Assembly: GCA_037447655.1 (NCBI GenBank)
Contig: JBBHKE010000301.1
Span: 22,771-86,770 of the forward strand
Source: Zygnema cylindricum
Lineage: Eukaryota > Streptophyta > Zygnematophyceae > Zygnematales > Zygnemataceae
Length of the DNA stretch: 64,000 nt
Reading direction: 5' to 3'
Below the pieces are notes generated by a model. The model saw only the letters and a program-made list of their open reading frames with translations, made no database searches and was not told the origin of the DNA. Made by a program: the position numbers and the translations under genes. Shown piece by piece: positions 9,660 to 20,583 of this stretch. Positions within the stretch are counted from its first letter, which is position 1; every line of letters begins with the position of its first letter.

Positions 9660-11196
9660 ATGACTTGTCTTGAAAAAAATCAGTGGATGACAGCCATTAA
9701 TGAGGAGATGGCCTCAATTATGGCGGCCGATACATGGGAATTGGTGGATTGTCCACCTGATAGGAAGCCAATTAGGTGTAAGTGGGTATTTAAGCAGAAA
9801 CTCAACCCAAATAACACCATTGAGCGCTACAAGGCTCGGTTAGTGGCGAAGGGATTTACCCAAAAAGAGGGAATTAACTACGAGGAGACTTTTGCTCTAG
9901 TCTTCAGGTTTCCTTCGGTTCGGATACTTCTCAGTATGGCAGCAGCAGAAGACATGGAAGTGCATCAGAAGGACAGCAAGACGGCCTTCCTACATAGAGA
10001 GTTGGAAGAGGAATTTTTTATGCGACAGCCTGAAGGATTTGTGGAGCAAGGGGAGGAAAGTAAGGTATGCCGATTGATCAAATCTTTATATGGCTTGAAA
10101 CAGGCGCCCCGGCAATGGAACAAGAAGCTCGATGAGTTTTTTACAGGTTTGGGATATGTTTGGATCAGCTCAGATCACTCAATTTATTTGTTTGAAGATG
10201 AAAAAAGACTTATTTTTATTGCAATTTATGTCGATGATTTGCTTTTTTAAGTAAATCTATGAATAAAAAAAATAAGTTGAAAAATAATTTAAAAGGAAGA
10301 TTTGAGATTACCAATATGGGAGAAGCAAGGTATATTTTGGGAATTCAGGTAGAGAGAGATAAAGATAGAAAGATAATAAGATACACTCAAAAAGAAGCCA
10401 TTGGAAACATTGTTTAAAAAATTCTAAATGGACAAGGCTAATAGTTGTACCACTCATATGGAATTAAAGAAAGGAAGTGATGGGAGTGCGAAAGAAGGAG
10501 TTATAATCCTAGATGATTAAGTAGGCCCAGAAGAGAAAATATTTATGCAGATCATCCCTTATAGACAAGTAGTGGGCAGCCTAATACATTTCATGAATTG
10601 TACCCGTCCGGACATAGCCGCAGCCGTAGGAGTACTAAGTAGGAGTCTGAATGCTCCCACTAAAAAAGATTGGGAGGCAACTAAGAGAGTTCTTAGATAT
10701 CTCATAGGAACTAGAGATCTATGGTTGCATTTGGGTGGGAAAAATACTGAGATCACCACTTGGAGTGATGCCAACTATGGGGATGCTCCTATGAGGAGAT
10801 GCACATCTGGATATGTATTGTATGTGGGTGATGGGCCTTGAACAGCAAAAGGTCATTGCTCAGTCCACCATGGAGGATGAGTACATGGCTTCTTCCTCTG
10901 CTGTAAAAGAATTAATGTGGGTCAAGTCTTTGCTTGGTGAGCTTGGTCATCTTAAAAGTGGTGTCCAAAAAGTGTTTTGTGATAATCAAGCTGCCATTGC
11001 CATTTCTGCCAATCCTAAATATCACTTTAAAGCCAAACACATGGACATTAGACTTAGGTTTGTTAGAGAGAAAGTAGAAAAAAAGATAATTAGTTTGGAG
11101 TATAAACTAGATAGTGAAATGGTAGCAGATATGATGACCAAAGCTATTCCTTCCCCTAAACTAATTTTCTGTTGGAAAAGTGTGGTCTTAAAATAA
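9660..11196 (+). pseudogene. Copia reverse transcriptase and RNase H (A1), broken
   Basis: The RT begins around WMTAINEEMASIMAADTWEL, with YKARLVAKGFTQKEGINYEE. The KTAFLH motif keeps an Asp-less first catalytic position (HQKDSKTAFLH, in place of HQMDIKTAFLH). The YVDDLL box is present at about 10226–10245. A 1-bp loss after it shifts the frame, and stops follow at about 10417 and 10517. RNase H (TTWSDANYGDAP, MEDEYMAS, CDNQAAIA) is split at about 10840 by a deletion at the usual CCWSSK segment. Confidence 0.88.
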
Positions 11197-11220
11197 AGAG
11201 TGACTAGAAAATAAGGGCAG

Positions 11221-11608
11221 TATAGAAATAAAATGTTATTTTAGTATTTTCCAGGTTTTGTAAAATGCAGAAAAGAAGCAGAGGTAGTCTGCCTTTAACT
11301 CCTCTCTCTAGCTCCCACACTTGTCGCAGTCACTAAAAGTTGGAGAGGGAGATAGAGCCATGGCCGCCAATGCTATCCTGACGAAGCAGATATTAGGTTG
11401 GTAGATTTTACCAAAATTAACTTGGCGGACCCAAGATTTGGACCTAGTACCTGCCGTCCGTCAAGGCATCCGGTAACCGGTAGCCTTAGCTATCTAGTCT
11501 AAACAGGAGACACATGATATAGGGTGTAATATTTGCTTTAATGATAACACGTAGACTATTTCATTCAACGGGATATTTTGACAAAGATCTAGTTTGTAAT
11601 GTACGGCG
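11221..11608 (+). repeat. 3' LTR of A1, left part
   Basis: The LTR starts TATAGAAATA (TG changed to TA) directly after the polypurine tract aataagggcag (11210–11220). It is cut at gtacggcg by the family B element. The antisense tRNA-like module is at 11423–11504, with its B-box partly decayed (ctaggtccaaatc on minus). Confidence 0.88.
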
Positions 11609-12602
11609 TGTGGATTTGAGACAGCTGGTGCCCCTGAAGAAGAAGAGGAAGCAACAGCAGTTGCCATAATTAGAATCAAAGTAGAAAGAGGAAACTCTCA
11701 CAAATACCCACAATTGACCAACATCACAATGAAGCTCCAAGAAAATCAGATATACACTAGGTCTGAAAATTTGCCACAATGAAGAAAATACAACAAAGAA
11801 AACACATGCAAAATTTCACAGAATTTTGCCAAAATTCCACAATGATCTTATAATTCAAAAAACCCAAAAACTGCTTCGCGGTTTTTTCATACAAAAAAAA
11901 AATCGTGACTTCCAAAATATTCTAAGTCCTACATATACAAGTGAGCCTACAACTGATCTAAACCGTACCACAATTACTGTGGTCTATCGGTACACTAAAT
12001 CTTTACCAAACCAAACCTTCGCCGTCTGCCGTACAAACTATTTACATAAATCTTTAACTTTAGCCGCCGCTAAAGTGAGCAGCAAAAGTTCGTTCACCGA
12101 AATGACGGCGCATTTCAATATTTCACTTTCAAAAATGACGGCGAACTCCGTCCGCCGTCCACGCATTCGTCCCCACTGAAGATGAACCTCCACGTTTAAA
12201 TCGAGTCACCAAATGACTACGTACTTCGTCGTCCAGATCAACCAACCTTGACTACCCCTTCAAACCGACATGTGTGTCTGAGGTGTACCAAGTGTGTGTA
12301 CTCCCTTTGGAGTTACATAAACACTAAATCTTGCCTACGACAGTTTAGCTTTCATACGAACTGCTATGGCTGCGGTGCTCTACCAACGCAATTGTAATGT
12401 TTAGAGCAGCGCAGCTGTTTACTCAAGCTGCTATGACTGCGGTGTTCTACCAACGCCGGTGCGACATTAGAGCAGCGTAGCATGGCAGCATAGCAACGAA
12501 GCATAGAGAGGATTACAAGTTTCCAGCTGCGATGTCAGACTTAGCGTAGCATGGCAGTATAGCAACGAGATATACAGAGGACTGAAGGTTTCCAAAACAA
12601 CA
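11609..12602 (-). repeat. 3' LTR of family B element
   Basis: The LTR is 994 bp. On the minus strand it begins TGTTGTTTTGG (12602) and ends AATCCACA (11609). Inside its 3' end sits the start of gag (ATGGCAACTGC, about 11668 downward), as in the 5' copy. CAG-rich blocks (gctgctatgactgcggtg) repeat at about 12360 and 12428. Confidence 0.9.
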
Positions 12603-12625
12603 CTCTCTTAAATCTTTAGACTCTC
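12603..12625 (-). promoter_or_regulatory. Polypurine tract, family B
   Basis: On the minus strand the purine-rich aaagatttaagagag ends directly at the 3' LTR, the position where plus-strand DNA synthesis is primed in LTR elements. Confidence 0.7.
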
Positions 12626-14404
12626 TCAGTCACTAAGTCCACATTCCTCTCTACAAAATTTCAATTTAGGTGCAAGTAAAGCCTTAGTCATCATATGAGC
12701 TACCATCATCTCATCTGGTAGATAACTAAGTTTCAAAATTTTGTTCATCACCTTCTCTCTTACAAATTGCAGCTTGATATCAATGTGCTTGCTTTTGAAG
12801 TGATGACTTGGGATAGATGTAATTGCTATAGCTGCTTGGTTGTCACACCACACTATTTGAGGTTCAGATTGCATGAAACAAAGTTCTTGAAGGAGAGACT
12901 TTACCCAAAGTAACTCTTTGACAGCTGAGTTGGCTGCCATGTATTCAGCCTCCATTGTAGACTTACCTGTGACTTTCTGAAGCTTGTTGCTCCAGCAGCA
13001 TGTTCCACTTCCAATCTTCGGAATGAATCCGGTAGTGGAGCGGCGACTTGGCATGCCTCCGTAACTCGCATCACTCCAATTCTGAATCTTTACTTCACCT
13101 CCACCGAGAGCAAGTCGCAAATTTCGTGTCCCTGCAAGATACCGAAGAACCCTCTTTGCTGCCTCCCAATCCGATCTCCTCGGATTTTGTAAACTCCGCC
13201 TTAAAGCACCGACTGCTGCCGCAATATCCGGACGTGTGGAATTCATGAAGTAGATTAGACTGCCGACAATCTGACGATATGGAATGACAGCCATAGAATC
13301 TGCCTCCCTTGATTCCAAGGTGTCACAAAAAATGACTCCTCCATTGGTCTCCGTGCCTTCCACCTTTTGCTTAAATTCCATGGGAGTGGCACTTCCCTTT
13401 GCCTGTGCCATACCAAACTTTTCAAGCATGTTCCTAATCACTTCCTGTTGCGTTAGATAAATCATTCTCCGATGTCTATCCCTTTCTACTTGAATTCCAA
13501 GAATGTATTTTGCCCCCCCTAAATCTTTCATCTCAAATCTGGAATTCAAGGCTGCATTTATTTTGTTAATCTCATTGAATGACTTACTTAGTAGCAGCAA
13601 ATCATCTACATACACCGCAGTGTAAATAATCCCATCTTCTCTTTCCATTACATAGACTGAGTGATCTGATCTAATCCTCACAAAGCCGAGACTTGTTAGA
13701 AACTCATCTAGTTTCAGATTCCACTGACGTGGAGCCTGCTTCAGTCCGTACAAAGATTTCAACAGCTTACAGACCAGATTTTCTTTTCCGGCCTCTGCGT
13801 ACATTATAGGCTGTTTCATATAGATCACTTCTTCTAAATCTCCATGCAAGAAGGCTATCTAAACATCCATTTGATGTAATTCCATATTCTCAATGGCTGC
13901 TAAAGACAACAAAATTTTAACAGTTGGAAATTGGACAACCGGTGAGAAAGTCTCTTCATAGTCAATTCCCTCCTTTTGACTATAGCCTTTTGCAACAAGC
14001 CTAGCCTTATATCTTAAAATTGAATTATCCGGATTCAGCTTAACTTTAAAAACCCACTTACACCCGATGGCTTTCCGATTCGGTGGAAGCTCCACAAGCT
14101 CCCAAGTTTGAGCCTCCATAATCGATCTCATTTCATCATTCGCCGCGGAAATCCATTGATCCTTTTCCGGGGCTGAAAAGGCTTCCTGTATGGTGACCGG
14201 CTCCATCGTAGTGGCACAAAATAGAGCATGCTCCACCTGTTCACTTCGCAGCTTCGCAGCATTGCAGCTTCGCAGCGTCGTAGCAACATCGCAGCATCGC
14301 AGCTTCGCAGCGTCGTAGTATCTTCGCAGCTTCGCAGCTTCGCAGTTTCGCAGTTTCACAGTTTTCATCTGGATCCTACGTGCTGACAAAAAGTAGAGCA
14401 TCAT
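12626..14404 (-). pseudogene. Copia RT–RNase H (family B), single stop
   Basis: On the minus strand the RT runs from WISAANDEMRSIMEAQTWEL through YKARLVAKGYSQKEGIDYEE to HQMDV, then one TAG (13861–13859, replacing Lys/Thr of KTAFLHG), and then the rest of RT with YVDDLL. RNase H follows with NWSDASYGG, MEAEYMA and WCDNQAAIA, ending EECGLSD at 12626. Apart from the one stop the two halves (181 and 407 residues) are uninterrupted and the key catalytic motifs are present. The N-terminal extension (14230–14365) encodes a repeat of AAKLR-type peptides. Confidence 0.9.
14230..14365 (-). repeat. 8–9-bp repeat inside family B pol
   Basis: Units of cttcgcag/cgcagcatcgcag type repeat across about 135 bp. 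On the minus strand they are read in frame as repeated EAAKLR/DAAKLR peptides between the integrase tail and RT. It looks like a recent minisatellite growth tolerated within the linker. Confidence 0.85.
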
Positions 14405-15352
14405 CGTAGTTCCGCAGCCTGCTTCTTTGTCTTCTTCCCCTCGGAAAATCTGAGGCTGGAATTGTTGGAGCCAACTGTGTCCGCCGAGGAGGAGGAGGAA
14501 GAGGAGGAGGAGGTGGAGGAGGTGATCGAGTAGGTCTTACCGGCTGAATCACTGAAATGTTTGGAGATGATCCTCCGCCGACAGATGAGGAAGAACTTGT
14601 CGCAGATTGAATAGAAACATTATCAAAAATTACATATTCTTGAATTTTGGCATTTTTCTCAAAATCTGTCATTCCAAAAACATCAACCGAGTGACTCTCT
14701 TCCTTAAATTAAATATTCCTAGCAACTTGAAGAGTGTTTCTATCCGTATTGTATACTCTATAGCCTACGGAATCATCATCATATCTTATAAAAATTCCAG
14801 GAACGGATTTGGGATGAAGCTTAGAAATAGGAAGATTATCTAAAATAAAGCATTTGCTACCAAAAACCCGAAAGTGACTCACATTGGGTCTCTTTCCGGT
14901 CCATACTTTATATGGTGTTTTACCTTTTACTGCTCTGGTTGCTATTCTATTCCTAATATAAGATGCACATGAGAAAGCTTCACCCCAAAATTTAAAATCT
15001 ATCCCTTTATCTAACATCATAGATTTTGCACTTTCAGTTAAGGTTCGGTTAAGTCTTTTTGATACTCCGTTTTGCTCCGGAGTATAGGGAACTGTAAATT
15101 GATGAGAGATGCCATTTTCTAATAAATAATCTGAAAATGCATTAGAATTATATTCTCCTCCGTTGTCGGACCGAAGGGAGAGAATCGGCTTCTCGTGAAG
15201 TTTTCCGCCCAAATCCGAAAGTGCTTGAAGTGAGTAAACACTTCACTTTTCTCCTTCATATAGTAAACTTTGCTGTATCGGGAGAAATCATATGTAAAAG
15301 TGACTAAAAACCGGCTGCCACTAAGTAAAGGGACTTTTGACGGTCCCCACAC
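14376..15352 (-). pseudogene. Copia integrase and linker (family B), frameshifted
   Basis: The minus-strand core starts MWGPSKVPLLSGSRFLVTFT. A frameshift near 15185–15200 separates it from SLRSDNGGEYNSNAFS with the second catalytic Asp, then the GVSKRLNRTLTESAKSMML segment, where the catalytic Glu of the usual GVAERxNRT is replaced by Lys. The C-terminal region (HFRVFGSKCFILD) runs to 14709. A second shift leads into a proline-rich linker (PPPPPPPLPPPP) at 14376–14672. Confidence 0.85.
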
Positions 15353-15367
15353 ATCCGAATGAATTAC

Positions 15368-16150
15368 TTATAATAAATCTGTGGCACGGTTATCCGCGGA
15401 CTGAGGTAGGGGCAGCTTGTGAAGCTTTCCCAAAGCACAGCCATCACATACATGAGACTCTTTTTGTCCTAATTTGACACCATCTATCATATTTTGCTTT
15501 ACCATTTTATCAAGTCTTTCATAATGAACATGACCGAGCCTCTTATGCCACAAAACATTTTCCAGAAGGACACTTGAGTATGCAAATTCAATTTCATTAG
15601 CCAAGTCCATCCGGTACAACAAGTTTGGGCCTCTAGTTCCTACCAAGGCTACTCTCCCATCTTTGCTTACTACCTTTTTCCCATTCTTTTGCAAAATTTC
15701 AAAACCTTTCATTTCAGCTACTGAAGTGGAAAACAATTTTTTCTTAAATTTTGAAATATAGAGAACATCATGTAAGGTCCTCTTAACAATCTGACCATTG
15801 ATGTCACATGCTAACTCCACGCTTCCCTTTGCCGTAGCCTCCACACCGTTGTCATCCGCATAATAAATCCGACGAGTGGGAATTGGATTGAGGGTTTTGA
15901 AGTAAGCCCGGTTGCCGCACATGTGGGAAGAGTACCCGGAATCCATAATCCACCCGTTCTCTTGAGGCCCCTCCATGAGATCTTTCGCAAGAGCAAAGAA
16001 TTCATCATCATCCGATTGCGGAAATTTGACCACATCGTCCTTTTCTTCCGCGGAATTATCTTGCTCCATCTCGTCGATTGCAAAGAAAGTCGCATTTTTA
16101 ACCGGCAGTTTTGATGTCGGAAATTTTGGTGATGAAGTCTCCGATCGCAC
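15368..16150 (-). CDS. Copia protease and GAG-pre-integrase (family B)
   Basis: A 260-residue uninterrupted stretch carries an acidic N-terminal linker, the protease active site MDSGYSSHM (canonical DSG), the LHDVLYISKF segment, and the GAG-pre-integrase zinc motif VLWHKRLGHVHYERL…CDGCALGK with both His and both Cys present. It ends at a stop before the integrase core at about 15368, so expression of a full Pol would need that lesion absent. Confidence 0.88.
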   Translation of the reverse strand: MRSETSSPKFPTSKLPVKNATFFAIDEMEQDNSAEEKDDVVKFPQSDDDEFFALAKDLMEGPQENGWIMDSGYSSHMCGNRAYFKTLNPIPTRRIYYADDNGVEATAKGSVELACDINGQIVKRTLHDVLYISKFKKKLFSTSVAEMKGFEILQKNGKKVVSKDGRVALVGTRGPNLLYRMDLANEIEFAYSSVLLENVLWHKRLGHVHYERLDKMVKQNMIDGVKLGQKESHVCDGCALGKLHKLPLPQSADNRATDLL

Positions 16151-16153
16151 CTT

Positions 16154-16975
16154 TCAATCCGCACGATAAATTCCTGTTTCACATGCTTTTATAAATGCTG
16201 AACACAGCCGGAAAACATGAATTTGACCAAAACAATAGACATATCTATCATATTGCTTATAATTCGGATTAGGAGAAAAATTCCTATTTCCTGAAAATCC
16301 AGCCGGCCTAAATTTTTGAGCATTGTAAACTATTGCTGAATGTCCTCCATTCAATGCTATGCTATTTCCCTTTTCCTTTAAAATGTAAGCTTCAGCTACA
16401 AGTATATTCTATTTACTCTTCTCTAACCTCTTTAATTGTTCCGAGGCTCTTTTATATTCAGTAGGAAGCCCTCTCATTAAAATCATTGCTTGATGATAGG
16501 GAGGAATATTCCCCTCGGAGCATGCATTTTCCGAAAACAAAAGTTTGAAACCACTACAGTTTGATTTCATATCACCCTCGGTATATTTATAATCCCAAAT
16601 TTTTCCAACAGTTATAACCTCATTCTGCTCAGTAGCTATGACATGAGATTCTCTCAAACTCTTCCATAATTCAGATGCCTTAGTGATACTGATATACTTC
16701 ATGTTTAAGTCTTTCGACAAAATAAACTTGAGAACATGTAAAACATCCTCATTTTTCTTTTCAAAATCTGGGTCCGTATCCAAAAAAACACCAGAGACCA
16801 CATCATTCAACTTTACTTGCTTAAGGTAAGATTTAGTCAAATCAGCCCAATGCATATATTTTTCCCCATTAAACAAGGGGATGCGTGAGGGTAGGCCCGT
16901 GACTTGTGGATTTGAGACAGCTGGTGCCCTTGAAGAAGAAGAGGAAACAACAGCAGTTGCCATAATCACAATCAA
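16154..16975 (-). pseudogene. Copia gag (family B), lightly broken
   Basis: The product starts MATAVVSSSSSRAPAVSNPQ (ATG at about 16963) within the 5' LTR, passes through the PBS as VTGLPSR and continues IPLFNGEKYMHWADL and a copia gag domain to QLKRLEKSK (16409). A stop separates it from a second part (16154–16354) with a damaged zinc knuckle (VYCFGQIHVFRLC). Confidence 0.85.
16890..16904 (-). promoter_or_regulatory. Presumed primer-binding site, family B
   Basis: On the minus strand agtcacgggcctacc follows the LTR terminus ccaca. It sits at the same gag codons as the family A site (VTGLP versus VMGPP) but is diverged from the initiator tRNA-Met complement, so its primer is uncertain. Confidence 0.5.
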
Positions 16976-17896
16976 AGTACAAAGAGGAAACTCTCACGAT
17001 TACCCACAAATGACCAACTTCACAATGAAGCTCCAAGCAAATCAAACACACACTAGGTCTGCAAATTTGCCACAATGAAGAAAATAAACCAAAGAAAACA
17101 CATGAAAAATTTTCTGCAATTCTGCCAAAAGATCATAATGATCTTACAATTCAAAAAACCCAAAAACTGCTTCGCAGTTTTTCAAACAAAGAAAAAATCC
17201 TGACTTCCAAAATATTCTAAGTCCTAATATACAAGTGAGCCTACAGCTGATCTAAACCGTACCACAATTACTGTGGTCTATCGGTACACTAAATCTTTAC
17301 CAAACCAAACCTTCGCCGTCTGCCGTACAAACTATTTACATAAATCTTTAACTCTAGCCGCCGCTAAAGTGAGCAGCAAAAGTTTGTTCACCGAAATGAC
17401 GGCGCACTTCAATATTTCACTTTCAAAGATGACGGCGAACTCCGTCCGCCGTCCACGCATTCGTCCCCACTGAAGATGAACCTCCACGTGTAAATCGAGT
17501 CACCAAATGACTGCGTACTTCGTCGTCCAGATCAACCAACCTTCACTACCCCCTCAAACCGACACGTGTGCCTGAGGTGTACCAAGTGTGTGTACTCCCT
17601 TTGGAGTTACATAAACACTAAATCTTGCCTACGCCAGTTTAGCTTTCATACGAAGTGCTATGGCTGCGGTGCTCTACCAACGCAACTGCAATGTTTAGAG
17701 CAGCGCAGCTGTTTACTCAAGCTGCTATGACTGCGGTGTTCTACCAACGTAGGTGCGACATTAGAGCAGCGTAGCATGGCAGCATAGCAACGAAGCATAG
17801 AGAGGATTACAAGTTTCCAGCTGCGATGTCAGACTTAGTGCAACATGGCAATATAGCAACGAGATATAGAGAGGAATGAAGGTTTCTAAAACAACA
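16905..17896 (-). repeat. 5' LTR of family B element
   Basis: The LTR is 992 bp. On the minus strand it runs TGTTGTTTTAG (17896) to AATCCACA (16905). It matches 11609–12602 closely throughout, including the CAG-rich blocks. The first codons of gag lie within it. Confidence 0.92.
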
Positions 17897-18546
17897 CAGC
17901 GTACGGAAATTCCCAAACGAATATCGCGCATTTTGTTTCAAAGGCGAAACAAGTATTGCGTAAGTATTTATGAGGGCCACAATTGAAATCAAGCTTAATC
18001 AGAAGGCCACGAAGCATGCCGAGATCGCAGAATGGGTTTTCAGTAGTTTGCGGACGACGTCACATCAATCGCCACGTGGCGAAATCGCATTTGATTACGG
18101 CATCTACGAGGATTCCATGAACAAATCCAAAAATGACATGTGTCTGCTTATTGGCCATGTTGTAGAATGGCCGTACATAAAGTAGACTTGCACCTGTACC
18201 TTTATGTATGATATACTATTATGATTAGTGTCGTACCTCAGTAGATAGAGTTTTAGAGAGAGATAGGACTTAGAAAAAATTTATAGATTGGACCCTCTCT
18301 CCCAGTGAGCTTTTGTACAAAGGGTCAACTTTGACCCTTTATAACTTACTGCTCAGGGGAGCAAATTCAGAGATTCTTTTTGCTATCGACTCAAGGGAGT
18401 CTTGCCTTCAAAATGGTGAAGGTATTGAGAGTTTTTGTAATCCCGGGTGGCAGTTATTCTTGCTGAAACACAAAGGGGTCAGGGTTATCTTAGAGGCTTC
18501 GTGTGAGCTGCCTACTCTGTGGTCCTATAGAGGTCTCATAGTTGCA
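17897..18546 (+). repeat. 3' LTR of A1, right part
   Basis: After the 5-bp cagcg it resumes the family A LTR exactly where 11608 left it (gtacggaaat…) and ends at ATAGTTGCA (18546). It contains the leader hairpins (about 18295–18400). The next base is inside the RNase H frame of the older element A0. Confidence 0.9.
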
Positions 18547-18985
18547 TATGAGAAGATGCACTTCTGGATTTGTGTTGTATGTGGGGGAAGGTGCTTGCTG
18601 TTGGAGCAGCAAACAACAAAAGGTGGTTGCTCAGTCCTCTATGGAGGCTGAATTCTTGACCTCTTGTTCTGCTGTTATAGAATTGATGTGGGTCAAGTCT
18701 TTGTTGCAAAAACTGGGGTATATGAAGAAGGGAGTGCATGAAGTGTTTTGTGATAATCAGGCTGCAATTGCAATTGCAGCCAATCCTAAACATCATTTCA
18801 AAGCTAAACACATGGATATAAGGTTGAGTTTTGTGAGGGAAAAGGTATAAAATAAAATTGTGAATATGGTGTACAAGGGTGATTGGGAAATGATTGTTGA
18901 TATGATGACAAAACCTGTACCCTCTCCCAAGCTAAAATATTGTAGAGAAAAATGTGGCTTAAAAGAGAAACTCAAAACAGACTAG
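18547..18985 (+). pseudogene. Copia RNase H C-terminal part (A0)
   Basis: The frame begins MRRCTSGFVLYVGEGACCW and runs through MEAEFLTSCSA, FCDNQAAIAIAANPKHHFKAK and IRLSFVREKV, then a TAA (about 18848), then in frame to DMMTKPVPSPKLKYCREKCG and the natural stop at 18983. The N-terminal catalytic part and all upstream sequence are lost to the A1 boundary. It differs at many positions from the other RNase H copies, so A0 is an older lineage. Confidence 0.85.
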
Positions 18986-18987
18986 AA

Positions 18988-18998
18988 AATAAGGGGAG
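18988..18998 (+). promoter_or_regulatory. Polypurine tract of A0
   Basis: The 11 bases aataaggggag lie directly before the LTR and are identical to those of A2 and of the LTR at 31840. Confidence 0.8.
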
Positions 18999-19581
18999 TG
19001 ATGAAATCAATAAATTTAGGGAAGGTATTTTCTAGGTCTCAATTAGTTGAGTTAGCTAAATGAAAAAGCACAAGCAGCCTGCCTCCACCTTCTCTCTCTA
19101 GCCCCCATACTTGTTGTAGTCATTGAAGGAGAGAGAGGGTGGTGGAGCTATGGCTGCCATAGCTCCTTAGGTAGGGCTAAAGAGTGACCTAAGTCACTCT
19201 CAACCAAAAAGGTTGAGTCCGGCAGGACTCGAACCTCCAACCGGCAGGGCGAGGCGTAAACGTCAATCCTTACCAATCTGTCGTAGAAGTCCGTTAGGAA
19301 ACATAGAGTGTGATAGCTATTTAAACAATAAAAAGAGCAATAATGTGATTAACAGAATTACTATTAAACAACATAGAAACAAGTTGGATTTTTATAGTGC
19401 GCACAAAACAAATGTATCGGACATTTGTTTTGATCGGCGAGTATTAAAAGCCGGTTTGGATCGGACGACCCACATCATCGCCGAGATCCTGGAATAGCCG
19501 CATTGGCAGTTTTCGGACGTAACATGACTTGGCAACACGTGGCAAGATATATTTGGGAAGCACGAATCCCGGAGAGGATGA
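18999..19581 (+). repeat. Truncated 3' LTR of A0
   Basis: The LTR starts TGATGAAATC. It is cut at 19581 by element A3; the rest is not seen in the window. It resembles the A-left LTR subfamily in its U3 (agagagag arms) and in its tRNA-like module. Confidence 0.85.
19206..19286 (-). other. tRNA-like Pol III module, antisense in A0 LTR
   Basis: On the minus strand cagattggtaagg is followed by ggttcgagtcc (perfect B-box), then the short hairpin gagtcc-tgcc-ggactc and TTTTT at 19210–19206. Same orientation rule as in the other LTRs: opposite to the element. Confidence 0.65.
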
Positions 19582-20583
19582 TGTTGAAATTAAAAGGATT
19601 TTTTATGTATTTTATATGTTTCTTAAAGTAATATAAAATGAGGAAGAAAAAGCAGAGGTAGCGTGCTTTTAACTTCTTTATCTCAAGCTCCATACTTGGC
19701 GTAGTCACTGGAGGCTGAAGAATAAGCTAGAGCCATGGCTGCCTATGTTTCTCCTAGAGTCAGAAGGCAGTTATTTGTTAAACTTACCAAAAAGGTTAAC
19801 CGACCAAGGATTTGATCCTGGTACCTACCGTCCGTCTAAATAGACCAGCATCGTTACCATGTAGCCTAGAACCTGTGTCGAGGTATATAGGGTACGATAG
19901 CTACTTAAAGATGTACAAATAGGAAAGTTTGTTTAACTGACGAACGGACTACAATCACATAGATATAGTTAGATACAATCACGTCTAAATGTACTACTTG
20001 TACTTTAACGGCTACAAATTAAGGCCAATATCAATCGGACAGCAAAGGAAGAAGCGGGCATCGCGGAATGCACGATTTGGCGGTTTGCGGTCTCACCCAT
20101 AGCGGGTGACACGTGGCAACATGACATTGGATGGCGGCATCATCCGAAACATACCATGGCGAACCCAGAAATGGCACTCGCCATCTTCTTGGCCATGTCA
20201 TATAATGGCCATACAGAAAGTACTCCGGGCGAAGTACCTTTCCGTACTGTACAATGAATTGATTGGCTCCGTACTTCAGTAGTAGAGCGATAAGAGAGGG
20301 GTTTAGGACTGAGGAATATTTAGGTAGCAGCCTCTCTCCCAGAGTGGACCAATATAAAAGGTCATCTTTGACTATTGATAATTTACTGCTCAAGGGAGCA
20401 AATTCAACAATTCTTTTTGTGGCAGACTCAAAGGAGTCAGCTTTTCTAAAAGGTGGAGTTAGGTCAGTCTGTATTCTGTCACGGTGTCAGCAATATTTAG
20501 ACTAAGATCAAAAAACTGAGGTTATCTTACAGGCTTCTAGAAAACTGCCTAATATGAGTACGAATGGAGGTCTCAGAGTTGCA
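19582..20583 (+). repeat. 5' LTR of A3
   Basis: The LTR is 1,002 bp, TGTTGAAATT to AGAGTTGCA. Five bases before it are gatga (19577–19581); no matching 3' copy was found. The antisense tRNA-like module is at 19782–19877, with ggatcaaatcc as B-box-like sequence and TTTTT. The gag ATG lies inside at 20564, and the PBS ggttataggccca (20584–20596) has one change. Confidence 0.88.

Larger units (their letters stand above)
5862..11608 (+). mobile_element. Family A copia element A1 (3' LTR continues at 17897)
   Basis: The element comprises 5' LTR 5862–6887, internal region 6888–11220, and a 3' LTR at 11221–11608 that resumes at 17897–18546 after the family B insertion. LTR copies differ visibly (roughly a tenth of positions by eye) and coding is heavily broken, so it is among the older copies. 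The flanks do not match: aacca before 5862 and tatga after 18546. The two ends therefore may not come from one insertion. Confidence 0.88.
11609..17896 (-). mobile_element. Family B copia element, nearly intact
   Basis: The 6,288-bp element has both LTRs, PBS, gag, protease, integrase, RT, RNase H and polypurine tract in order on the minus strand. Flanks are cggcg (11604–11608) and cagcg (17897–17901), a 5-bp target duplication with one change. The A1 LTR reads across this point (…acagcg|taagg in its 5' copy), which confirms insertion into A1. Few lesions separate it from an uninterrupted polyprotein, and its LTRs are very similar, so it is among the youngest insertions here. It is unlike family A in sequence and carries no recognisable tRNA-like module. 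Confidence 0.92.

Noticed and set aside
11609-17896. Env-like gene that would make family B an endogenous retrovirus
   Set aside because: RNase H is followed within about 25 bp by the polypurine tract and LTR, leaving no room for env. The same holds for the family A elements.
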